Shown one piece after another: positions 41,976-49,554 of a stretch of DNA of 64,000 nucleotides (position 1 is the first letter of the stretch; each line of letters opens with the position of its first letter). Origin of the DNA: Epilithonimonas sp. JDS (GTDB taxonomy: Bacteria; Bacteroidota; Bacteroidia; Flavobacteriales; Weeksellaceae); the NCBI RefSeq assembly GCF_021261315.1, contig NZ_JAJSAX010000007.1, positions 62,001-126,000 on the forward strand, read 5' to 3'. The notes under the pieces were generated by a model, which ran no database searches, had not been told where the DNA came from, and was given only the letters and a program-made list of their open reading frames with translations. Both the position numbers and the translations under genes were made by a program.

Positions 41976-42593
41976 ATGAACAACAAGATTCTTTTACCCA
42001 TATTTTATCTACCACCTATTTCGTGGTTCTCAGTTTTTTTGGATCCGGAAAATGAAATTACTTTGGAGCAATTTGAAAATTTTCCAAAACAGACTTACAG
42101 AAATCGGGCAGTCATTTATGGTGCCAATGGAAAATTACCGCTTATCATTCCAATCAAACACACGGGGAAACGTGAAATGAAAGATATTGAAATTTCTTTC
42201 GCGGAAGATTGGCAGAAACTCCATTGGAAATCCATCAAAACAGCTTACCAGAGCACACCATACTTCGAATATTATGAAGACAAACTAAAAACTATTTTCG
42301 AAGGAAAAACGAATTCACTGATAGAATTCAATCTAAATGCTTTGAAAGTTGTGCTTAATATCCTTAAAACCGAAAAAGAATTTACTTTGACAGAGGAATA
42401 TCTAAAAACACCGGAATTTGAAAATTTCAGAGAAAAATTCTCAGCCAAATCCGAATCAGAAACCGAGTTTGCGGAATATTACCAAAGCTTTTCAGAGAAG
42501 TATGGCTTCCTGAAAGATCTGTCAATTTTGGACTTGATCTGTAACATTGGACCGGAAAGTCTGACTTATATAAAAAATATTAAAATCAATTAA
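41976..42593 (+). CDS. WbqC-like family protein
   Basis: The 205-residue product starts at the ATG at 41976; an earlier in-frame TTG lies in the hairpin. It has the WbqC-like pattern: YLPPISWFSVF near the start, TYRNRAVIYGANGKLPLIIPI, KHTGKREMKDIEI, WQKLHWKSIKTAYQSTPYFEYY (broken) and LDLICNIGPES near the end. Function in the family is not settled; members occur in O-antigen loci. In Flavobacteriia it commonly follows lepB, as here. Confidence 0.8.
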   Translation: MNNKILLPIFYLPPISWFSVFLDPENEITLEQFENFPKQTYRNRAVIYGANGKLPLIIPIKHTGKREMKDIEISFAEDWQKLHWKSIKTAYQSTPYFEYYEDKLKTIFEGKTNSLIEFNLNALKVVLNILKTEKEFTLTEEYLKTPEFENFREKFSAKSESETEFAEYYQSFSEKYGFLKDLSILDLICNIGPESLTYIKNIKIN

Positions 42594-42654
42594 TTTTAGA
42601 ATAACTATTTATGATCAGTAATTCTATTTTATTTGAAACAAATACTTATCTAAT

Positions 42655-44343
42655 ATGAAACATTTATTAATAGCGGCAGCTTTTTATGCCGGAGTTGCAA
42701 CAATTGCTGCACAGACAGCTACTCCTGAAAATGATAAAGATCTGAAAACGTGGTATCACAAAGATTATGCGACTACCAAAGTCTATGGTGTGAATACAGA
42801 AAATGCCTATAAATTCTTGGAATCTAAAGGACTTAAACCAAAAACTGTTGTAGTTGGTGTTTTGGATAGCGGTGTAGAAGTAGATCATCCGGGATTGGTA
42901 AAAAATATGTGGAAAAATCCAAATGAGGTTCCAAATAACGGAAAAGATGATGACGGAAATGGTTATATCGATGATGTTTACGGCTGGAATTTCCTGGGTG
43001 GAAAAAATGGTGACATCGATGTTGATAATATGGAAGTTACTAGAGTTGTAAAAAAATACAAACCACTTTTCGAAGGCGACGATTCTGCAAAAAATAAAGA
43101 GAATCAAACCAAAATGCCTGAGGATTTTGCAATGTACATGAAAGCTAAGGAGATCTTTACCAAAAAAGGTGAGGAAGCAAAACAAAGTCTTCAGCTTTAT
43201 ACAATGATCAACAATGCCATTCCAGATATGGTGAAATTGCTGAACGGTAAAAACTTAACCAAAGAAACTTTAGCAGGCATCAAACCGGCAAACCAGCAGG
43301 AAGCAATGGCAATGCAGGTTCTTGCTCAGATGTCAAATGATCCTCAGATTGCAGGAAAACCAGCACCGGAAGTTGAGAAATATCTGAAAGATCAGATGAA
43401 AGAGGCTTTGGATTATTTCACGCCACAAGCTGAGAAAGGTTTTAATTTAGATTTTGATCCTAGAGCTTCTATCGTTGGAGACAATTATGACGATTACTCT
43501 GAGAAAAGTTACGGAAACAACCATTACGAAGGTCCGGATGCAAAACACGGAACGCACGTTGCAGGAATCATTGCAGGTCTGGCAAACGGAGCAGAAAATC
43601 AGTATGGTGTTGCGTCCAGAGTGGCAAAGATTATGACTGTAAGAGCAGTTCCTGATGGCGACGAGAGAGATAAAGACGTTGCAAATGCTGTTCGTTATGC
43701 AGTGGACAACGGTGCGAAAATCCTTAATATGAGTTTCGGAAAACCAGTTTCTCCTGGTAAAAATGTAGTTTGGGATGCATTCAAATATGCAGAAAGCAAA
43801 GGTGTTCTTTTGGTAAAAGCAGCAGGAAATGAAAATGAAGACATTGCAGAACACCAGTATTTCCCAACCAATTTCAAATCTCAGTCAGATGAGAAGCCAT
43901 TTATCAATAATATGATTGTAGTTGGATCAAACACCAATGATGCTGCTGCTTTGAAATCAAGTTTCTCCAATTATGACAAGAAAATGGTAGATGTTTTCGC
44001 ACCGGGTTCACAGATTTATTCTACTGTTCCCGACGGCAAATACGAATATTTGCAGGGAACTTCTATGGCATCACCTGTGGTGGCTGGTTCTGCTGCGGTT
44101 TTGTTAGCTTACATGCCAAATTTGAAACCTGAGCAGATCATAGAATCTTTGGTTAAAACATCAAATGCCAATGCAGTAAACGGTTTTGAGAATTTGTCAA
44201 GATCAGCAGGTGTGATTGATGTAGCGAAAGCTGCAGAATATGCTTACAACAATTTTTACAGAGCCAACTCATCATCAAAGGCCGTAAAAAAATCTGTTAA
44301 AAAAGAAAAAACGCATAAAGCGATTGATAAGTCTAAACTTTAA
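42655..44343 (+). CDS. Exported S8 subtilisin-like protease
   Basis: This 562-residue secreted protease has a signal peptide (~1-20, ending IAAQ). The catalytic triad is Asp71 (GVLDSGVEVDHPG), His298 (HGTHVAGIIAGL) and Ser470 (GTSMASPVVAGSAA), with the oxyanion Asn in KAAGNENED. About 225 residues separate Asp from His, much more than the ~30-40 of subtilisin. This insert is helical and charged and is seen in a Bacteroidota subgroup of S8 proteases. The C-terminus is Lys-rich. No T9SS sorting domain is present, so it is likely periplasmic or outer-membrane-associated. Terminator at 44366. Confidence 0.92.
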   Translation: MKHLLIAAAFYAGVATIAAQTATPENDKDLKTWYHKDYATTKVYGVNTENAYKFLESKGLKPKTVVVGVLDSGVEVDHPGLVKNMWKNPNEVPNNGKDDDGNGYIDDVYGWNFLGGKNGDIDVDNMEVTRVVKKYKPLFEGDDSAKNKENQTKMPEDFAMYMKAKEIFTKKGEEAKQSLQLYTMINNAIPDMVKLLNGKNLTKETLAGIKPANQQEAMAMQVLAQMSNDPQIAGKPAPEVEKYLKDQMKEALDYFTPQAEKGFNLDFDPRASIVGDNYDDYSEKSYGNNHYEGPDAKHGTHVAGIIAGLANGAENQYGVASRVAKIMTVRAVPDGDERDKDVANAVRYAVDNGAKILNMSFGKPVSPGKNVVWDAFKYAESKGVLLVKAAGNENEDIAEHQYFPTNFKSQSDEKPFINNMIVVGSNTNDAAALKSSFSNYDKKMVDVFAPGSQIYSTVPDGKYEYLQGTSMASPVVAGSAAVLLAYMPNLKPEQIIESLVKTSNANAVNGFENLSRSAGVIDVAKAAEYAYNNFYRANSSSKAVKKSVKKEKTHKAIDKSKL

Positions 44344-44365
44344 TTAGTACACTTTTAGGCTAAAA

Positions 44366-44395
44366 CAAAAAATCTGAGAATTTCTCAGATTTTTT
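44366..44395 (+). terminator. Terminator of S8 protease gene
   Basis: AAAAATCTGAGA and TCTCAGATTTTT pair around a 3-nt loop with a T run. Confidence 0.85.
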
Positions 44396-44450
44396 GTTTT
44401 TTATCTTTTGGCATAGTTTTTTATGATACCTTAGTATTAATTTTAAAACT

Positions 44451-44942
44451 ATGAAACAATTATTTTTTTTCGGAATGGTATCAGCAAGTTTGCTTGTTAC
44501 CTCTTGTGCAAGTAAAACCGGCGTAAGCGCAGGTGAAGCACAGACAATGCGTTCTGATGTGATGAAACTAAAAGGTCAGTGGGATATTTCAAACGTAGAT
44601 TATAACAAGGAGTTCAGTGTGAAGCCTTTTGACGAAGGTGTTGGCATCAGCTGTTTTGTAGGAAGTTCTTGGACTTTCATTCCAAATAATTATACAGGAA
44701 CATACACAATTCACGGAAGTTCTGCTTGTCCTGAAAGAACACAGAATATTACATTTAGTGTAGATAAAATGGGCGTTGTTTCCATCAAAAAAGTAGGTGA
44801 AGGCGAAAAAGCGAAGAGAGTAGGATCCGGCTACAAACTGATGTTGGAAAATGCTACAGCAACTACTTTTACTTTGGTTCAATCTGTGAATGCAGATGGA
44901 AAACCAATGGACATCAGATATAATTTTATCAGAACTAAATAA
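44451..44942 (+). CDS. Lipocalin-like lipoprotein
   Basis: The 163-residue product has a lipoprotein signal (FGMVSASLLVTSC, Cys19) and then a single beta-barrel-type domain beginning LKGQWDISNVDYN, the G-x-W lipocalin-like entry, with strands FSVKPF, SWTFIPNN, GTYTIHG and TFTLVQSV. It also carries paired Cys (SCFVGSS, SSACPER). Ligand unknown. It is 17 nt upstream of the OmpA-like gene and likely cotranscribed. Confidence 0.75.
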   Translation: MKQLFFFGMVSASLLVTSCASKTGVSAGEAQTMRSDVMKLKGQWDISNVDYNKEFSVKPFDEGVGISCFVGSSWTFIPNNYTGTYTIHGSSACPERTQNITFSVDKMGVVSIKKVGEGEKAKRVGSGYKLMLENATATTFTLVQSVNADGKPMDIRYNFIRTK

Positions 44943-44959
44943 CCTTAAATAAATTAAAA

Positions 44960-45658
44960 ATGAAATTTACAAAATTAAATATTGCAGCTTTTATGATCTC
45001 CGGATCATTACTGATTACAAGCTGTGAAGCGGTGCAAAACGCAAACAATACACAGAAAGGTGCCGCGATTGGTACAGCTGCAGGTGCGGTTCTTGGTGGA
45101 ATCCTAGGAAACAATCTTGGAAAAGGTGGAAATGCTCCTCTTGGTGCAGTTTTAGGTGGTGTAGTTGGAGGTGTTGCCGGTGGTGTCATTGGTAACAAAA
45201 TGGACAAACAAGCCAAAGAAATCAAAGACGTATTACCAGGAGCAGAAGTGGAAAGAGTAGGAGAAGGAATCAAAGTGACTCTTCACGAGAATACGGTTAA
45301 TTTCGATTTCAACTCATCTACTTTAACGACTCTTGCAAAGACCAATCTTGATAAATTGGTTACAGTTCTTAGAAATAATCCTGATACCAACATTAATATC
45401 TACGGTCATACAGACAGTATTGGTAGTGATGAAGTGAACTTGAGAATCTCTGCTCAGAGAGCTGCTGCTGTTAAAAATTACTTTACAGCGCAAGGTATTG
45501 CTTCTTCCAGATTGTTTACAGAAGGCTTAGGAAAATCTAGTCCGGTTGCTTCTAATGATACAGATGCAGGAAGAGCACAAAACAGACGTGTAGAGTTTGC
45601 CATTACAGCAAATGAGAAAATGATCAATGATGCCGCTCAATCTGCTGGGTCAAATTAA
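44960..45658 (+). CDS. OmpA-family lipoprotein with glycine zipper
   Basis: The 232-residue product has a lipoprotein signal (SGSLLITSC), then a glycine-zipper segment (~35-80; GAAIGTAAGAVLGGILGNN, LGGVVGGVAGGVIGNKMD) and an OmpA-type peptidoglycan-binding domain (~115-225; VNFDFNSSTLT, GHTDSIGSDEVNLRISAQRA and GAxAQNRRVEF-type NRRVEFAI). It should tether the outer membrane to peptidoglycan. The layout is like E. coli YiaD. It is likely cotranscribed with the lipocalin-like gene. Confidence 0.9.
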   Translation: MKFTKLNIAAFMISGSLLITSCEAVQNANNTQKGAAIGTAAGAVLGGILGNNLGKGGNAPLGAVLGGVVGGVAGGVIGNKMDKQAKEIKDVLPGAEVERVGEGIKVTLHENTVNFDFNSSTLTTLAKTNLDKLVTVLRNNPDTNINIYGHTDSIGSDEVNLRISAQRAAAVKNYFTAQGIASSRLFTEGLGKSSPVASNDTDAGRAQNRRVEFAITANEKMINDAAQSAGSN

Positions 45659-45684
45659 TAATTATTCATTTTCAAAGAAATAAC

Positions 45685-45709
45685 AAACCGCAATTTGCGG
45701 TTTTTTTAT
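45685..45709 (+). terminator. Terminator of OmpA-like gene
   Basis: AAACCGC and GCGGTTT pair around AATTT, followed by a T run. Its loop holds the TTTG that may serve as the -33 element of the next promoter. Confidence 0.75.
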
Positions 45710-45725
45710 TTTAATGCTACTTTTG
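45694..45725 (+). promoter_or_regulatory. Promoter of the arabinose-donor-like cluster
   Basis: TTTG (45694-45697), 20 nt, then TACTTTTG (45718-45725) matches both elements of the Bacteroidota consensus, 20 nt before the ATG at 45746. Confidence 0.65.
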
Positions 45726-45745
45726 TAAGATTATTAAAACTATTG

Positions 45746-46633
45746 ATGAAAAACTATTTAAAATTAATCAGAGTGGAACAATGGGTCAAGAATCTGTTTG
45801 TTTTTGCTCCGTTATTTTTTTCAGGTAAAATTACCAATTCTTATTTGTTCTACGAGAGTATTTTCGCATTTCTGGTTTTCTCTTTGACAGCAAGTTCTAT
45901 TTATATAATCAATGATTATTTTGATATCGAATCCGACAAAAAACATCCCGAGAAGAAAAGCCGTCCATTAGCAAGTGGTGCGGTTTCCAAGAGAAGTGCG
46001 GAGATTTTATTTGTCTTTTTGGTATTGTTGTCAATAGCTTCTATTTTCTTTGGTAATTATATTTTTCATACTAATTTTTGGAAGTTCGGGGTAATTATAG
46101 GATTCTATTTTGTGATGAATCTTTTATATACGTTTAAACTAAAACATGTAGCAATTGTTGATATCTGTATTATTGCGATTGGATTTGTTCTCAGGGTTTT
46201 AGCAGGTGGATATGTCACTGGGATTATTGTGACCAATTGGGCAATTCTATTGACTTTCGTTTTAGCCTTAGTTTTAGCAATCGGAAAAAGAAGAGGTGAA
46301 TTGATCAATGCCCAGATTTCCGGGAAAACCAGAAAAGCACTGGACGGCTATAATGTTCAGTTTGCAGATATTGCCTTGTCTATAAGCTGTACTTTGGCGA
46401 TTATATGTTATTTGATGTTCACCTTGTCGCCGGAAGTTCAGGCGCGATTTCATCCAAGGGTTTTTTACACCGTGATATTTGTTGTGTTTGCATTTCTGAG
46501 ATATTTGCAGCAAACGTTGGTTTACAACAAAACCGAATCACCAACCAAAATAGTTTATAAAGACCGGTATATTCAGATTACAATTGTACTTTGGGTAATT
46601 GTTTTCTTGCTGCAAATCTATTTTAAAAAGTAA
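45746..46633 (+). CDS. UbiA-family decaprenyl-phosphate phosphoribosyltransferase-like protein
   Basis: The 295-residue product starts at the ATG at 45746; an earlier in-frame TTG overlaps the upstream terminator. It has about nine transmembrane segments. The opening RVEQWVKNLFVFAPLFFSG and the motif NDYFDIESDKKHPEKKSRPLASG (broken) match the NDxxDxxxDxxHPxKxxRP signature of Rv3806c-type enzymes, which transfer 5-phosphoribose from PRPP to polyprenyl phosphate. That differs from menaquinone- or heme-type UbiA proteins. The next two genes match DprE1 and DprE2, which supports this reading. The lipid in this organism is probably undecaprenyl phosphate, which is an inference. Confidence 0.85.
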   Translation: MKNYLKLIRVEQWVKNLFVFAPLFFSGKITNSYLFYESIFAFLVFSLTASSIYIINDYFDIESDKKHPEKKSRPLASGAVSKRSAEILFVFLVLLSIASIFFGNYIFHTNFWKFGVIIGFYFVMNLLYTFKLKHVAIVDICIIAIGFVLRVLAGGYVTGIIVTNWAILLTFVLALVLAIGKRRGELINAQISGKTRKALDGYNVQFADIALSISCTLAIICYLMFTLSPEVQARFHPRVFYTVIFVVFAFLRYLQQTLVYNKTESPTKIVYKDRYIQITIVLWVIVFLLQIYFKK

Positions 46634-46711
46634 ATCGCAAGAAAGATTAAAAACAATGATGAAGATATTGATGCGAGTCAAATTGACTTATAAAAAAATA
46701 CACATTTACAG

Positions 46712-48028
46712 ATGAAACCAAATTTTGTACAGAAAGTGACTAACTGGGGAAATTTCCCAGTGGTCGAAAAAGAAATGCGGTCAGACGATTCTGTTTCGAA
46801 GATTAAAAAATTTGTAAAAGATCATAACGAAGTCATCGCAAGAGGAAACGGACGTTGCTACGGCGATGCTTCTCTTGGTGAACATATTTTCTCAACCAAA
46901 AGACTCAACAAGTTTATTTCTTTTGATAGATTAAATGGCGTGATCGAATGCGAATCCGGCGTTCTTTTATCCGATATTTTGGAGGTTTCTGTTCCGCAAG
47001 GTTATTTTCTTTACGTGACGCCGGGAACCAAATATATTTCCGTTGGTGGCGCCATCGCATCCGATGTTCACGGGAAAAACCACCACGCAGAAGGTTGCTT
47101 TTCGGAATATGTGATTGAATTTAAATTGGTGAACGAAAATGCCGAAGTCATCACTTGCTCACGTGAACAAAACTCAGACAAATTTTGGGCAACGATTGGC
47201 GGAATGGGATTAACAGGAATTATTCTCTCAGCCAAATTCAAACTGAAAAATATAGAATCCGTTTACATCAAGCAGGAAAGTATCAAAGCTGAAAATCTGG
47301 ATGAGGTTTTCCGATTGTTTGATGAAAGCGAAGATTGGACTTACAACGTCGCTTGGATTGATTGTTTTCAAAAAGGAAAAAACTTAGGAAGATCAATTTT
47401 AATGAGAGGCGAACACGCTTTGAAAGCCGAATTGCCAACCAACCTTCAAAAGAAAACTTTAAAGCTGAAAGAGAAACCAAAGCCGACGATTCCATTCTAT
47501 TTTCCTGGATTTGTTCTTAATTCTTTGAGTATTAAGATTTTCAATTTCCTTTATTATAACAAGCAGACGAAGAAACAACTCAATAATTTCATTGATTACG
47601 AAACGTTTTTCTACCCATTGGATGTGATTAATGAATGGAACAAGATTTACGGAAAAAGTGGATTTATCCAATACCAGATGGTCATCCCGAAAGAAAATGG
47701 CAAAGAAGGAATGCGACAAATCCTTGAGACGATTGCAAAAAGTGGAAACGGTTCTTTCTTAGCAGTTCTAAAGTTATTCGGGAAAAATAATCCACAAGCT
47801 TACAATTCTTTCCCAGTTGAAGGTTACACTCTGGCTTTGGACTTTAAAGTGAACAAAGGTCTGAAAAAACTCGTTGACCAACTCGATACAATTGTAGAAA
47901 ATTTCGGTGGAAGAATTTATTTGACCAAAGACAGTATGAGCCGTTCATCGCTCACGAATTATCTTCAAAACGTTGATTCCTCAAAGTTTGTTTCACTTCA
48001 GCATAAGAGAATTATTAATAATGGTTGA
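46712..48028 (+). CDS. DprE1-like FAD-dependent oxidase
   Basis: This 438-residue FAD oxidoreductase resembles mycobacterial decaprenylphosphoryl-ribose 2'-oxidase along its whole length. It shows the FAD domain start ARGNGRCYGDAS, PGTKYISVGGAIASDVHGKNHH (broken), FWATIGGMGLTGII, the substrate-domain YPLDVINEWNKIYG and IQYQMVIP, LKLFG, and GGRIYLTKDS near the end. Where the mycobacterial enzyme has Cys387 (GWNICVDF), this one has Ala375 (GYTLALDF). The predicted step is oxidation of lipid-linked ribose at C2'. The last codons and stop lie inside the left arm of a 7-nt-periodic array. Confidence 0.88.
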   Translation: MKPNFVQKVTNWGNFPVVEKEMRSDDSVSKIKKFVKDHNEVIARGNGRCYGDASLGEHIFSTKRLNKFISFDRLNGVIECESGVLLSDILEVSVPQGYFLYVTPGTKYISVGGAIASDVHGKNHHAEGCFSEYVIEFKLVNENAEVITCSREQNSDKFWATIGGMGLTGIILSAKFKLKNIESVYIKQESIKAENLDEVFRLFDESEDWTYNVAWIDCFQKGKNLGRSILMRGEHALKAELPTNLQKKTLKLKEKPKPTIPFYFPGFVLNSLSIKIFNFLYYNKQTKKQLNNFIDYETFFYPLDVINEWNKIYGKSGFIQYQMVIPKENGKEGMRQILETIAKSGNGSFLAVLKLFGKNNPQAYNSFPVEGYTLALDFKVNKGLKKLVDQLDTIVENFGGRIYLTKDSMSRSSLTNYLQNVDSSKFVSLQHKRIINNG

Positions 48029-48095
48029 TAGTTTTTTGTTGATGGTTGATAGAAATCTATTCTCTACCAGCAACTGACAACTAACAACCGACAAC
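48024..48095 (+). repeat. 7-nt-periodic inverted arrays, DprE1-like/DprE2-like gap
   Basis: Left arm 48024-48051: GTTGATA, GTTTTTT, GTTGATG, GTTGATA, overlapping the stop codon of the upstream gene. Right arm 48068-48095: CAGCAAC, TGACAAC, TAACAAC, CGACAAC. On the opposite strand every right-arm unit is GTTGnnn, so both arms use GTTGnnn heptamers in inverted orientation. The right arm ends 8 nt before the ATG at 48104. Confidence 0.75.
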
Positions 48096-48103
48096 TAATT
48101 ACT

Positions 48104-48829
48104 ATGATAATATTAGGTTCCAATTCCGAAGTTGCACAGGCATTTGTAGAAGAATGTTTGGCGAAAGGCGAAAAATTCCAGACCATTTATCTCCTAAGTT
48201 CCAATCCCGAAACGACGGAGAAATTCGCCGGACATATTCAGGTGAAGTTTTTTCAACATTCCGAGATCATTCCTTTGGATCTGATGAATGACATCGATTA
48301 TAAAACTCTGGAAAATATCAATTCTGATGTTCTGTTTTGCGCGACTGGCTATCTTGGTCTGGGAACGGAAGAAGGACTTTACGATGATGAAAATACAGAA
48401 AGAATCATTGATGTGAATTATGCGAAATTAGTTCCTGTTCTCAACTTCTTCGCCAAAAGAATGGAATCCAAAAGAGCCGGAACAATGATTGTTTTGTCAT
48501 CTGTCGCAGGCGAAAGAGGAAGACAAAGTAATTTCATTTATGGTTCTGCAAAAGCAGCTTTGACGGCTTATTTAAGCGGATTGAGAAATTATCTTTTTGA
48601 TAAAAAAGTCCACGTGTTGACCGTGAAACCTGGTTTTATGGACACCAAAATGACAGAAGGTTTACCACTAAATCCAGCTCTTACAGCTTCTCCAAAAAAA
48701 GCAGCCGAAGGAATTTATAAAGCTTTTAAAAATAAAAAGAATGTTGCCTACGTTTTACCAATTTGGGCGTTTGTAATGCTAATCATTAGAAACATTCCTG
48801 AGTTTATTTTTAAGAAACTTAAATTATAA
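48104..48829 (+). CDS. DprE2-like short-chain dehydrogenase
   Basis: This 241-residue SDR shows the nucleotide-binding start MIILGSNSEVAQAF, LFCATGYLG, catalytic Ser in VLSSVAGERGRQSNF and the YxxxK pair in IYGSAKAALTAY. The SVAGERxRxSNFxYGSxKA stretch and the C-terminal hydrophobic tail (VMLIIRNIPEFIFKKLKL) match decaprenylphosphoryl-2-keto-ribose reductase (DprE2). Together with the DprE1-like oxidase it would epimerise lipid-linked ribose to lipid-linked arabinose. The gene is flanked on both sides by 7-nt-periodic arrays. Confidence 0.88.
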   Translation: MIILGSNSEVAQAFVEECLAKGEKFQTIYLLSSNPETTEKFAGHIQVKFFQHSEIIPLDLMNDIDYKTLENINSDVLFCATGYLGLGTEEGLYDDENTERIIDVNYAKLVPVLNFFAKRMESKRAGTMIVLSSVAGERGRQSNFIYGSAKAALTAYLSGLRNYLFDKKVHVLTVKPGFMDTKMTEGLPLNPALTASPKKAAEGIYKAFKNKKNVAYVLPIWAFVMLIIRNIPEFIFKKLKL

Positions 48830-48830
48830 T

Positions 48831-48912
48831 TGATGAATGATAGGTCATAATTGACTTCACTTTTAACTCAAAAGAGCGATGCAAATAATCATTTATCATT
48901 CATAATTCATCA
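48831..48912 (+). repeat. 7-nt-periodic inverted arrays before HAD gene
   Basis: Left arm 48831-48858: TGATGAA, TGATAGG, TCATAAT, TGACTTC. Right arm 48885-48912: ATAATCA, TTTATCA, TTCATAA, TTCATCA. The complement of the right arm (TGATGAA, TTATGAA, TGATAAA, TGATTAT) is the same unit type as the left arm. The right arm ends 3 nt before the ATG at 48916. Confidence 0.75.
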
Positions 48913-48915
48913 CTT

Positions 48916-49503
48916 ATGAAAAAACTATATCTATTCGATTTCGACGGAACGCTTACTTACAAAGACACGATGTTTTTGTTTTTGAAGTTTTACAATCCTT
49001 CCAAATATTCGTTTCAATTTCTGAAGCATGTGCCACTTTTTATTTTATTAAAATTAAAATTAGCCAGTGCAGAAGCGGTGAAAAAGAGTTTTATCTCATC
49101 CATCTTAAAAGGTGAATCCAAATATCAGATTGAGAAAAAAGCAAAACTGTTCTTCGAGGAGAATTATCCAAGTTTGTTCAGGGAAAATGCTTTGGATTTC
49201 ATTAATAATATCAACAGAGAAAATACGGAATCTTACATCGTTTCAGCGTCTTTGGATATTTGGGTAAAACCATTTGCGGAGAAGTTTGATATGACTTTGC
49301 TGGCTACAAAAGCGGAGTTCAAAGATGATATTTTTACAGGGAAGTTCATCGGCAAAAATTGTAATAAAGACGAGAAAGTCTGCAGAATAGAAGCGGAACT
49401 TGGTGACAAGAAATTCGACAAGATCATAGCTTTCGGAGACACTTTTGGGGACAAACCAATGTTTAAGTTTGCCAATGAATCGCATTACCGATTTTTTCAC
49501 TAA
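48916..49503 (+). CDS. HAD-IB family phosphatase
   Basis: This 195-residue HAD hydrolase shows motif I DFDGTLT at 8-14, motif II Ser in VSASLDIW, a Lys-rich cap, and motif III/IV GDTFGDKPMF. The IB subfamily includes phosphoserine phosphatase-like enzymes. Position after the UbiA/DprE1/DprE2-like genes suggests it removes the 5'-phosphate from polyprenyl-phosphoryl-5-phosphoribose. Mycobacteria use an unrelated phosphatase for that step, so this is an inference from context. Confidence 0.8.
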   Translation: MKKLYLFDFDGTLTYKDTMFLFLKFYNPSKYSFQFLKHVPLFILLKLKLASAEAVKKSFISSILKGESKYQIEKKAKLFFEENYPSLFRENALDFINNINRENTESYIVSASLDIWVKPFAEKFDMTLLATKAEFKDDIFTGKFIGKNCNKDEKVCRIEAELGDKKFDKIIAFGDTFGDKPMFKFANESHYRFFH

Positions 49504-49554
49504 TTTAGTACCTTAATTTTTCGAACTTTTTCGGCTTCAAAATCTAAATTTAAA

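Noticed and set aside
48611-48626. CACGTG-containing sequence as a possible parS site
   Set aside because: It lies inside the DprE2-like coding region and does not match the full parS palindrome TGTTnCACGTGnAACA.
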